Assembly (NCBI GenBank): GCA_023434425.1
Contig: JAEYSS010000213.1
Span: 1-26,256 of the forward strand
DNA from: Pseudomonadota bacterium
GTDB lineage: Bacteria > Pseudomonadota > Alphaproteobacteria > Ferrovibrionales > Ferrovibrionaceae
DNA length: 26,256 nt
Reading direction: 5' to 3'
Part shown: in pieces, positions 6,465-13,697 of the stretch
Position numbering within the stretch: the first letter of the stretch is position 1
Layout: each line of letters begins with the position of its first letter
Translations under genes and position numbers: made by a program
The notes under the pieces: generated by a model
The model's input: only the letters and a program-made list of their open reading frames with translations
Told to the model about the DNA's origin: nothing
Database searches by the model: none

Positions 6465-8275
6465 GATTTATCGGCGCGATCTGTCTGCTTTCCTGCCTGA
6501 TCGCGCCAGCGCTGGCCCAACCGCGCCACGGCCTCTCCGCCTTCGGCGACCTGAAGCATCCGCCCGGCTTCCGCCATTTCGACTATGTCAATCCCGATGC
6601 GCCGAAGGGCGGCGAGCTGCGCAGTTGGCAGCTCGACTCCTACGACAATCTTCATCCGCTGATCCTGAAAGGCGTGACGGCGCGCAATCTGTCGCTGACC
6701 TTCCAGGGCCTGATGGCGCGCGGCATGGACGAACCCGACGCCGTCTATGCCGATCTGGCGGAAAGCGCCGAACTGGCCGAAGACCGCAGCTGGGCCGCCT
6801 TCAACATCCATCCGAAGGCGACGTTCAGCAACGGCATGCCGGTGACCGCCGAGGATGTCGTCTTCACCTTCGAGGCGGCGAAGAAGGACGGCCATCCGGT
6901 CTATCAGCTGGTGCTGCGCGATGTCGACAGCATCACCGCCGAAAGCCGCCTGCGCGTGGTGTTCCGCTTCGCCGAAACCGAAAGCCGCCGCGACCTGCCG
7001 CTGACCGTGGCGCAGCTGCCGATCCTGCCCAAGGCCTGGTTCGCCGGGCGCGACTTCGCCAGCCCCACCATCGAGCCGATCCCGGGATCGGGCCCCTATC
7101 GCATCAGCCGCGTCGATGCCGGGCGCAGCCTGACCTACGAGCGGGTGAAGGACTGGTGGGCGAAGGATCTGCCGGTCAATCGCGGCCGGTATAATTTCGA
7201 CTGGTATCGCGACGACTATTACCGCGACCGCGATATCGGTGCCGAAGCCTTCTTTGCCGGCGAATACGATTTCCGCGAGGAAGTGACCGCGCGCGTCTGG
7301 GCCACCGGATACCAGGGCAAGCCGGCCTTCGATGCCGGTCGCATCAAACGTGAAGTGCTGAAGGATGAAACGCCGTCGGGCGTGCAGGCCTGGTTCCTCA
7401 ACAGCCGCAAGCCGCATCTTTCGGACCCCCGCGTGCGACAGGCGATCAACCTGGCCTACGATTACGAATGGGCCAACAAGACGCTGTTCTACGGTCTGTA
7501 CAAGCGCACGCGCTCGATGTTCGAGAATTCCGATCTCGCCGCCACCGGCCTGCCGTCGCCGGCCGAACGCGAACTGCTGGAACCCTGGCGCGACCGGCTG
7601 CCGCCGGAAGTCTTCACAAAGGAATTCCAGCCGCCGCAGACCGACGGTTCGGGCAACAACCGCGAGAACCTGAAGAAGGCGCAAGCCCTGCTGCTGGAGG
7701 CCGGCTGGAAGATCAGCAACGGCAAGCTGGTGGATGCCAAAGGCAAGCCCTTCGAGCTGGAATTCATGCTCTACGAGCCGAGCTTCCAGCGCATCATCAA
7801 CCCCTTTGCGCGCAACCTGGAGCGGATCGGAATCGACATTTCGATCCGCGTGGTCGATATCGCCACCTTCGAGAACCGCATGCGCAGCTTCGATTACGAC
7901 GTGATGTCGCGTCGTTTTACCCAGCCCCTCACTCCGGGAATCGAGCAAAGAAACTACTGGGCCTCACGCTCGGCCGGCACGGTCGGCAGCTTCAATTTCT
8001 CCGGCGTCAATGACCCGGCGGCCGACGACCTGATCGAGCATATCGTGAAAGCCCGCAACCGCGACGAACTGCGCGCCGCAACCCGCGCGCTGGACCGAGT
8101 GCTGATGTGGGGCTGGTATGTGGTGCCGCACTGGTACAGCGGCACCTTCAAGCTGGGCTACTGGGACCGTTTCGTGCGTCCGGCCCGGAAGCCATTCTAC
8201 GATGTCGGCCTGGTCGACACCTGGTGGATCGATCCCGCCCGGGACAAGGCATTGAATTTGCCGCGCCAGAGGTGA
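6461..8275 (+). CDS. yejA: YejA-like ABC transporter substrate-binding protein (second paralog)
   Basis: The chosen start is the GTG at 6461, which shares bases with the TGA stop of the acetyltransferase gene (GTGA). It has AAGGG about nine bases upstream and is followed at once by a signal peptide, RFIGAICLLSCLIAPALA, with a likely cut before QPRHG. The frame is open farther upstream but that segment is not signal-like. The 604-residue product has the same landmarks as its neighbour: HFDYVNPDAPKGGELR, GSGPYRI, DWWAKDLPVNRGRYNFDW, VRQAINLAYDYEW and LVDTWWIDPARD. It is clearly paralogous to the protein at 4012 but diverged throughout, which suggests different ligand ranges. yejB follows after 12 bases. 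Confidence 0.92.
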   Translation: MRFIGAICLLSCLIAPALAQPRHGLSAFGDLKHPPGFRHFDYVNPDAPKGGELRSWQLDSYDNLHPLILKGVTARNLSLTFQGLMARGMDEPDAVYADLAESAELAEDRSWAAFNIHPKATFSNGMPVTAEDVVFTFEAAKKDGHPVYQLVLRDVDSITAESRLRVVFRFAETESRRDLPLTVAQLPILPKAWFAGRDFASPTIEPIPGSGPYRISRVDAGRSLTYERVKDWWAKDLPVNRGRYNFDWYRDDYYRDRDIGAEAFFAGEYDFREEVTARVWATGYQGKPAFDAGRIKREVLKDETPSGVQAWFLNSRKPHLSDPRVRQAINLAYDYEWANKTLFYGLYKRTRSMFENSDLAATGLPSPAERELLEPWRDRLPPEVFTKEFQPPQTDGSGNNRENLKKAQALLLEAGWKISNGKLVDAKGKPFELEFMLYEPSFQRIINPFARNLERIGIDISIRVVDIATFENRMRSFDYDVMSRRFTQPLTPGIEQRNYWASRSAGTVGSFNFSGVNDPAADDLIEHIVKARNRDELRAATRALDRVLMWGWYVVPHWYSGTFKLGYWDRFVRPARKPFYDVGLVDTWWIDPARDKALNLPRQR

Positions 8276-8287
8276 CAGACTAGAGTC

Positions 8288-9403
8288 ATGCTTGCCTATA
8301 TCCTCCGCCGCCTGGCTCTGATCGTGCCGACCCTGCTCGGCATCATGGTGATCAATTTCGTCATCGTGCAGTTCGCGCCCGGCGGCCCGGTCGAACAGGT
8401 GATCGCCCAGGTTACCGGCACCGCGGCCGATGCCACGGCGCGCATCTCGGGCGCGACCGGCGGCGAAACCGGCGGTGCGGCCGGCGGCGCCTTCGCCCAG
8501 GCTGCCGAGGGCGCCAGCGCGCGCTATCGCGGCGCGCAGGGCCTGGATCCGGAATTCATCAAGCGGATCGAGAAGCAGTTCGGCTTCGACAAACCGGCGC
8601 ATGAGCGGCTCTGGCTGATGCTGAAACAGTATGTGCAGCTCGATTTCGGTGTCAGCTATTTCAAGGACCGGCCGGTGACCGAGCTGATCCTTGAGAAGCT
8701 GCCGGTCTCGATCTCGCTCGGCCTGTGGACCACGCTGATCGTTTACCTGATCTCGATCCCGCTCGGCATCGCCAAGGCGGTGCGCGACGGCAGCCGCTTC
8801 GACATCTGGACATCTGGCGTCATCGTGGTCGGCTATGCCATCCCCGGCTTCCTGTTCGCCGTGCTGCTGGTGGTGCTGTTTGCCGGCGGCAGCTTCGTGC
8901 AGTGGTTCCCCTTAAGGGGACTGACCTCCGACAACTGGTCGCAGCTCAGCCTGATGGGCAAGGTACTGGACTATTTCTGGCATCTGGTGCTGCCGGTGAC
9001 CGCCATGGTGATCGGCGGCTTCGCCGGGCTGGTGATGCTGACCAAGAATTCCTTCATGGAAGAGATCAACAAGCTCTACGTGCTGACGGCACGGGCCAAG
9101 GGCCTGAGCGAGCGCCGCGTGCTCTATGGCCATATCTTCCGCAATGCCATGCTGATCGTGATCGCCGGCTTCCCCGGCGCCTTCATCGGCATTCTCTTCA
9201 CGTCTTCACTGCTGATCGAAGTGATCTTCTCGCTGGACGGTTTGGGGTTACTGGGCTTCGAGGCAGCGCTGAAACGCGACTATCCGATCATGTTCGGCTC
9301 GCTGTTCATCTTCACGCTGCTCGGCCTGATCGTGAACCTGATCTCCGACCTGATGTATGTGCTGGTCGACCCGCGCATCGATTTCGAGAGCCGCGACGCC
9401 TGA
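8288..9403 (+). CDS. yejB: Peptide ABC transporter permease YejB
   Basis: The 371-residue inner-membrane protein is a BPD_transp_1 permease that resembles E. coli YejB (364 residues) along its whole length. It starts MLAYILRRLALIVPTLLG, followed by FVIVQFAPGGPVEQVIAQV. A Gly/Ala-rich periplasmic segment at about residues 44-78 is also present in YejB, so it is a family trait and not an insertion here. The ATPase-contacting EAA loop reads LTARAKGLSERRVLYGHIFR, and the C-terminus DLMYVLVDPRIDFESR is typical. It forms half of the membrane channel with YejE. Unusually for this operon, 121 bases with a large inverted repeat separate it from yejE. Confidence 0.96.
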   Translation: MLAYILRRLALIVPTLLGIMVINFVIVQFAPGGPVEQVIAQVTGTAADATARISGATGGETGGAAGGAFAQAAEGASARYRGAQGLDPEFIKRIEKQFGFDKPAHERLWLMLKQYVQLDFGVSYFKDRPVTELILEKLPVSISLGLWTTLIVYLISIPLGIAKAVRDGSRFDIWTSGVIVVGYAIPGFLFAVLLVVLFAGGSFVQWFPLRGLTSDNWSQLSLMGKVLDYFWHLVLPVTAMVIGGFAGLVMLTKNSFMEEINKLYVLTARAKGLSERRVLYGHIFRNAMLIVIAGFPGAFIGILFTSSLLIEVIFSLDGLGLLGFEAALKRDYPIMFGSLFIFTLLGLIVNLISDLMYVLVDPRIDFESRDA

Positions 9404-9432
9404 TGACGCAGGTTATGTCCCGCCTTCCTTGC

Positions 9433-9512
9433 TTGTCATCCTCGGACTTGACCCGAGCATCCCATTTTTGCAAACCGAAATGGGATGCGCGGATCAAGTC
9501 CACGCATGACAA
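9433..9512. repeat. Long imperfect inverted repeat between yejB and yejE
   Basis: The left arm starts TTGTCATCCTCGGACTTGAC at 9433 and runs on to CATCCCATTT near 9467. The right arm starts AAATGGGATGCGCGGATCAA near 9478 and ends CATGACAA near 9512. Their reverse complements match at about 31 of 38 positions. The core resembles the CCCGGGCTTGACCC-type units at 674 and 13131, here as a mirrored pair. The RNA could fold into a long hairpin inside the yejB-yejE message. Only the yejE ribosome-binding stretch AAGGGGGG (9513-9521) separates it from the yejE start. Confidence 0.8.
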
Positions 9513-9524
9513 AAAGGGGGGTGC

Positions 9525-10562
9525 ATGCTGCTGACCCCGCTGTCCCCGATCAACGCCCGTCGCTGGCGCAACTTCCGCGCCAACCGGCGCGGCTTCTGGT
9601 CGCTGTGGATTTTCCTCGTCCTCTTCGTACTCAGCCTGGGCGCCGAATTCATCGCCAACGACGCCCCGCTGCTGGTGAAATACGATGGTGGCTATTATGT
9701 CCCGGTGCTGAAGGCCTATCCGGAAACCACCTTCGGCGGCGATTTCGAAACCGAGGCGAAATACCGCGACCAGTTCGTCCAGGATCTGATCCGGGAGAAA
9801 GACGGCTGGATCCTGTGGACGCCGATCCGCTACAGCTACCGCACCATCAACTACGATCTCGGCCGCCCGGCGCCCTCGCCGCCGACCAAAGAGAATTTAC
9901 TTGGCACCGACGACCAGGGCCGCGACGTGATGGCGCGGCTGATCTACGGTTTCCGTATCAGCGTGCTGTTCGGCCTGGTGCTGACCGCGCTGAGTTCGGT
10001 GATCGGCGTGATCGCCGGGGCGGTCCAGGGTTATTTCGGCGGCAAGACCGACCTGATCTTCCAGCGCTTCATCGAGGTCTGGTCCGGCCTGCCGACGCTG
10101 TACCTGCTGATCATCCTGGCCAGCGTGGTGCAGCCGAATTTCTGGTGGCTGCTCGGCATCATGCTGCTGTTCAGCTGGATGGCGCTGGTCGGCGTGGTGC
10201 GCGCCGAGTTCCTGCGCGCGCGCAATTTCGGCTATGTACGCGCCGCCCGCGCCCTTGGCGTCTCGGACATCTCGATCATGTTCCGCCACCTGCTGCCCAA
10301 TGCCATGGTGGCGACGCTGACCATGATGCCCTTCATCCTGAACGGCTCGATCACCACCCTGACCGCACTGGATTTCCTCGGTTTCGGCCTGCCGCCGGGC
10401 TCGCCCTCGCTGGGCGAACTGCTGGCGCAGGGCAAGACCAACATTCAGGCGCCCTGGCTGGGCATGACCGCCTTTGCCGTGCTCGCTGTGATGCTGAGCC
10501 TACTGATCTTTATCGGCGAAGCGGTGCGTGACGCCTTCGACCCGCGCAAGATTTTCAAATGA
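9525..10562 (+). CDS. yejE: Peptide ABC transporter permease YejE
   Basis: The 345-residue product resembles E. coli YejE (341 residues) throughout. The N-terminus RWRNFRANRRGFWSLWIFLV fits the OppC_N-type cytoplasmic leader and first span. A long periplasmic stretch contains the YejE phrases LLVKYDGGYYVPVLKAYPET and GWILWTPIRYSYRTINYD. The BPD_transp_1 domain begins near LGTDDQGRDVMARLIYG. The EAA loop is YVRAARALGVSDISIMFRHL, and the end IGEAVRDAFDPRKIFK is typical. It pairs with YejB as the translocation pore. The ATG has a strong AAGGGGGG site, and the stop codon overlaps the yejF start as ATGA, a sign of coupled translation. Confidence 0.96.
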   Translation: MLLTPLSPINARRWRNFRANRRGFWSLWIFLVLFVLSLGAEFIANDAPLLVKYDGGYYVPVLKAYPETTFGGDFETEAKYRDQFVQDLIREKDGWILWTPIRYSYRTINYDLGRPAPSPPTKENLLGTDDQGRDVMARLIYGFRISVLFGLVLTALSSVIGVIAGAVQGYFGGKTDLIFQRFIEVWSGLPTLYLLIILASVVQPNFWWLLGIMLLFSWMALVGVVRAEFLRARNFGYVRAARALGVSDISIMFRHLLPNAMVATLTMMPFILNGSITTLTALDFLGFGLPPGSPSLGELLAQGKTNIQAPWLGMTAFAVLAVMLSLLIFIGEAVRDAFDPRKIFK

Positions 10563-12187
10563 GCGACGCCTTGCTTTCCGTTAAAGATCTGAGCGTGCGC
10601 TTCGGCCAGGGCAGCGGCGCGGTCGACGCCGTTCGCCATGTCTCCTTCGAGATCGCCCGCGGCGAGACGCTGGCTCTGGTCGGTGAGAGCGGCTCGGGCA
10701 AGTCGGTGACGGCGCTGTCGGTGCTGCAGCTGCTGCCTTATCCGCTGGCGAGCCATCCGGGCGGCTCGATCCGGTTTCATGGCGAGGAAATGGTGCATGC
10801 GCCGGCGCCGGTGCTGGAACGCATCCGCGGCAACCGCATCGCCATGGTGTTCCAGGAACCGATGACCTCGCTCAATCCGCTGCACAGCATCGAGCGGCAG
10901 ATCAACGAGGTGCTGTTCCTGCACAAGGGCCTGGACGCGACGGCGGCGCGGCGGCGGACACTGGAGCTGCTGACGCTGGTCGGCCTGCCCGAGGCGGAAA
11001 AGCGCCTGGGCGCCTATCCGCACCAGCTGTCGGGCGGCCAGCGCCAGCGCGTAATGATCGCCATTGCGCTGGCCAACGCGCCCGACCTGCTGATCGCCGA
11101 CGAGCCGACCACGGCGCAGGACGTCACCATCCAGGCGCAGATCCTGAAACTGCTGAAGGATTTGCAGCAGAAGCTGGGCATGGCGCTGCTGCTGATCACG
11201 CATGACCTGAATATCGTGCGCAAGGTGGTCGACCGCGTCTGCATCATGACCAACGGCGAGATCGTCGAACAGGGCCCGGTGGCGCAGGTCTTCGCCCAGC
11301 CGCAGCATGCCTATACGAAGAAGCTGCTGGCCGCCGAACCCAGGGGCCACGCCGTCGCCGCCAGTGCGGATGCGCCGGTGGTAATGGAGGCCAGCGATGT
11401 AAAAGTCTGGTTCCCGATCACGGCCGGCCTGCTCCGCCGCACCATCGGCCATATCAAGGCGGTGGATGGCATTTCGCTCAGCTTACGCGCCGGCGAGACC
11501 CTTGGCGTGGTCGGCGAGTCGGGCTCTGGCAAATCCACACTGGCCTATGCGCTGCTGCGCCTGCAGCGCAGCGAGGGCAGCATTCGTTTCCGCGGCGAGG
11601 AGCTGCAGGGTCGCAGCTGGGGTGAGATGCGCGCCTTGCGCAAGGATATGCAGATCGTCTTCCAGGATCCGTTCGACTCCCTTAGCCCACGCCTGTCGAT
11701 CTTCCATATCGTGTCTGAAGGCCTGCAGGTGCATGGCATCGGCGCCAGCGAGGCCGAGCGGCGCAACATGGTGGCCGCGGCACTGACCGAAGTGGGTCTC
11801 GATCCCGCAGCCATGGATCGCTACCCGCATGAATTTTCCGGCGGTCAGCGCCAGCGTATCGCCATTGCCCGCGCCATCGTGCTGAAGCCGAAGCTCATCG
11901 TGCTGGACGAACCCACCTCGGCACTCGACATGAGCGTGCAGGCACAGATTGTCGACCTGCTGCGCGATCTGCAGCAGAAGCATGGCCTGGCCTATCTGTT
12001 CATCAGCCACGATCTGCGCGTGGTGCGGGCGCTGTCGGATCGCGTGATGGTGATGAAGGACGGCAAGGTGGTGGAAGAGAACAGCGTGACGCAGATTTTC
12101 GAGGCGCCGCAAACCGACTACACCAGGGCGCTGATCGCCGCCGCCTTCGACATCGCGGTGCGCCACGAAGCTGCGGTTCGCGGCTGA
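10559..12187 (+). CDS. yejF: Peptide ABC transporter ATP-binding protein YejF (two fused ATPase domains)
   Basis: The 542-residue protein contains two ABC ATPase domains in one chain, as in E. coli YejF (529 residues), and powers the YejBE channel from the cytoplasm. Domain 1 has Walker A GESGSGKS (42-49), signature LSGGQRQRV and Walker B LLIADEP. Domain 2 has Walker A GESGSGKS (319-326), signature FSGGQRQRIAIA and Walker B LIVLDEPTSALD. The oligopeptide-type linker (FAQPQHAYTKKLLAAEP) follows domain 1. The D-loop of domain 1 reads TTAQD where TTALD is usual, with the key Asp kept. The start overlaps the yejE stop by four bases, and ghrA begins two bases after the yejF stop. Confidence 0.96.
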   Translation: MSDALLSVKDLSVRFGQGSGAVDAVRHVSFEIARGETLALVGESGSGKSVTALSVLQLLPYPLASHPGGSIRFHGEEMVHAPAPVLERIRGNRIAMVFQEPMTSLNPLHSIERQINEVLFLHKGLDATAARRRTLELLTLVGLPEAEKRLGAYPHQLSGGQRQRVMIAIALANAPDLLIADEPTTAQDVTIQAQILKLLKDLQQKLGMALLLITHDLNIVRKVVDRVCIMTNGEIVEQGPVAQVFAQPQHAYTKKLLAAEPRGHAVAASADAPVVMEASDVKVWFPITAGLLRRTIGHIKAVDGISLSLRAGETLGVVGESGSGKSTLAYALLRLQRSEGSIRFRGEELQGRSWGEMRALRKDMQIVFQDPFDSLSPRLSIFHIVSEGLQVHGIGASEAERRNMVAAALTEVGLDPAAMDRYPHEFSGGQRQRIAIARAIVLKPKLIVLDEPTSALDMSVQAQIVDLLRDLQQKHGLAYLFISHDLRVVRALSDRVMVMKDGKVVEENSVTQIFEAPQTDYTRALIAAAFDIAVRHEAAVRG

Positions 12188-12188
12188 G

Positions 12189-13118
12189 ATGGCGCTGCTG
12201 ATCTACACCCGGGCGCATGATCCGGCGGTCTGGGCCGCCGAGATCAGGGCACTGGCGCCCGATCTGGATATCCGCATCCATCCGGATACCGGCAACCCGA
12301 CTGACATCGAGGTGGCTCTGGTGGCCAAACCGCCGCCGGGCCTGCTGAAGAGTTTTCCGAACCTGAGGCTGATCCACGCTTTCGGCGCCGGGGTCGATGC
12401 CATCCTGGCCGACCCGCTTCTGCCGCGCCACGTGCCGCTGGCGCGCGTGATCGACGACCGCCTCACTGTGGCGATGACCGAGTATGTGCTGCTGCATGTG
12501 CTGCGCTTCCACCGCCAGATCGATGCGATGGCGGCCAACCAGCGCAACCGCGCCTGGAAATGGCTGCCGCCGGTCGATGCCTCCGAGCGCGTCGTCGGCA
12601 TTATGGGTATGGGAACGCTGGGGATGGCGGCGGCGCAAAAGCTGTCGCAGTTCGGCTTTCAGCTGGTGAGCTGGAGCCGCGGCCTGAAAGCCGTCGATGG
12701 CGTGACCAGCTTCCATGGCGACGAACATCTCGACAGCTTCCTAAAGCTCTGTAACGTGCTGGTCTGCCTGTTGCCGCTGACGCCGGATACGCGCGGCATC
12801 ATCAGTCGCCGCACGCTGTCGCTGCTGCCGCGCGGCGCCTATGTCATCAACGCGGCACGTGGCGGCCATGTGGTGGAGGCCGACCTGCTGCATGCGCTGG
12901 ACAGCGAATGGCTGTCCGGCGCCACGCTGGACGTGTTCGACGAGGAGCCCCTGCGCGACGATCACCCCTTCTGGACGCATCCGAAGGTCACCGTGACGCC
13001 GCATAATGCTGCCGACAGCATCCCGGCCCAGGTGGCGCCGCAGATCGTCGACAATATCCGCCGCCTGCAGCAGGGCCTGCCGCTGCTGCGGCTGGTGGAC
13101 TACAAGCGCGGATACTGA
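12189..13118 (+). CDS. 2-hydroxyacid dehydrogenase, GhrA-like (glyoxylate/hydroxypyruvate reductase A)
   Basis: The 309-residue cytoplasmic protein is a D-isomer-specific 2-hydroxyacid dehydrogenase. The nucleotide-binding motif is GIMGMGTLG (137-145). The catalytic set is present: R224 in NAARGGH, E253 in DVFDEEP and H272 in VTPHNAAD. The segments CLLPLTPDTRGI and DDHPFWTHPKVTVTPH are typical of the GhrA subgroup, which reduces glyoxylate or hydroxypyruvate with NAD(P)H. The histidine motif reads TPHNAA where TPHIAA is common. With only one base between yejF and this start (TGAGATG), it is almost certainly the last gene of the transport operon. Its link to peptide uptake is not obvious. Substrate assignment is by family only. 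Confidence 0.88.
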   Translation: MALLIYTRAHDPAVWAAEIRALAPDLDIRIHPDTGNPTDIEVALVAKPPPGLLKSFPNLRLIHAFGAGVDAILADPLLPRHVPLARVIDDRLTVAMTEYVLLHVLRFHRQIDAMAANQRNRAWKWLPPVDASERVVGIMGMGTLGMAAAQKLSQFGFQLVSWSRGLKAVDGVTSFHGDEHLDSFLKLCNVLVCLLPLTPDTRGIISRRTLSLLPRGAYVINAARGGHVVEADLLHALDSEWLSGATLDVFDEEPLRDDHPFWTHPKVTVTPHNAADSIPAQVAPQIVDNIRRLQQGLPLLRLVDYKRGY

Positions 13119-13126
13119 ACAAAGGC

Positions 13127-13209
13127 GTGGATGCCCGGAACAAGTCCGGGCATGACGCTAAGGAGTTACATCAGAGATTGTCATGGCCGGGCTTGTCCCG
13201 GCCATCCAC
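13127..13209. repeat. Mirrored pair of palindromic repeats
   Basis: Two palindromes face each other. The first is ATGCCCGGA / TCCGGGCAT (13131-13139 and 13145-13153, loop ACAAG). The second is ATGGCCGGG / CCCGGCCAT (13183-13191 and 13197-13205, loop CTTGT). The outer ends GTGGATG and CATCCAC also pair, so the whole element is one large inverted repeat. It fills the gap between the convergent ghrA-like and lipoprotein genes and could act as a two-way terminator or a REP-like doublet. Neither function is shown by sequence alone. Confidence 0.85.
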
Positions 13210-13226
13210 GTCTTACGACGTGGGCA

Positions 13227-13628
13227 TCATTCCCACTTCCTGAAAACCTCGACGAACTTCTCTTCGCCGCAGGCAATGAAGTAGCCGCGCAAGGTGCAGT
13301 TCTCGGACTCGCCGAGTCGCTGGCGGACCGCCTTGAGCGCCGGCAGCATTTCCTTGGCCAGCTGCTTGTCGCGGAACCGCATCACCTCGCCCTGGGTGCG
13401 GGCGCCATCGTAGATCACGCCGATGCTTTCTTCCGAATTGATCTCGGGGCGGCGCTTCTGAAACGTGTTCAGGCTTTTCAGGCCGCCGGTCTTCTGGATG
13501 AACTGCTGAAAGTTGCTGAGCGAGCTGTGCCGCTGCTCCGGCGCCGTTTCCTTGGCCTCAAAACAGCCGGACAGCAGGCCCAGAGCAAGCAGGCCGGCGC
13601 CCAGCGCCGGCAGACGTTGATACCGCAT
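13227..13628 (-). CDS. Small putative lipoprotein of unknown function
   Basis: From the ATG at 13628 the product is 133 residues, with AGGGGAAG about six bases upstream. A short lipoprotein signal ends in the lipobox LLSGC, with the lipidated cysteine at residue 22, so the mature protein would be anchored in an envelope membrane. The mature part is charged and contains SLSNFQQFIQKTGG, INSEESIGVIYDGART and the ending GYFIACGEEKFVEVFRKWE. Two further cysteines, in ENCTLRG and FIACGEE, could form a disulfide in the periplasm. No known family was recognised. It lies 69 bases downstream of priA on the same strand but with its own good ribosome-binding site. Confidence 0.75.
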   Translation of the reverse strand: MRYQRLPALGAGLLALGLLSGCFEAKETAPEQRHSSLSNFQQFIQKTGGLKSLNTFQKRRPEINSEESIGVIYDGARTQGEVMRFRDKQLAKEMLPALKAVRQRLGESENCTLRGYFIACGEEKFVEVFRKWE

Positions 13629-13697
13629 GGGTAGTCTTCCCCTAAAGGCGGCCCGTTCCACACCCGGCCGCGTGCGGACACTTTAAAAGGCGAAGCT

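Noticed and set aside
8420..8520. The Gly/Ala-rich stretch in yejB as a recent insertion or repeat expansion.
   Set aside because: E. coli YejB carries a comparable Gly-rich periplasmic segment at the same place, so it is a family feature.
9433..9512. The inverted repeat between yejB and yejE as the remnant of an insertion sequence.
   Set aside because: There is no transposase fragment or target-site duplication, and its core matches the short repeats found at other junctions.
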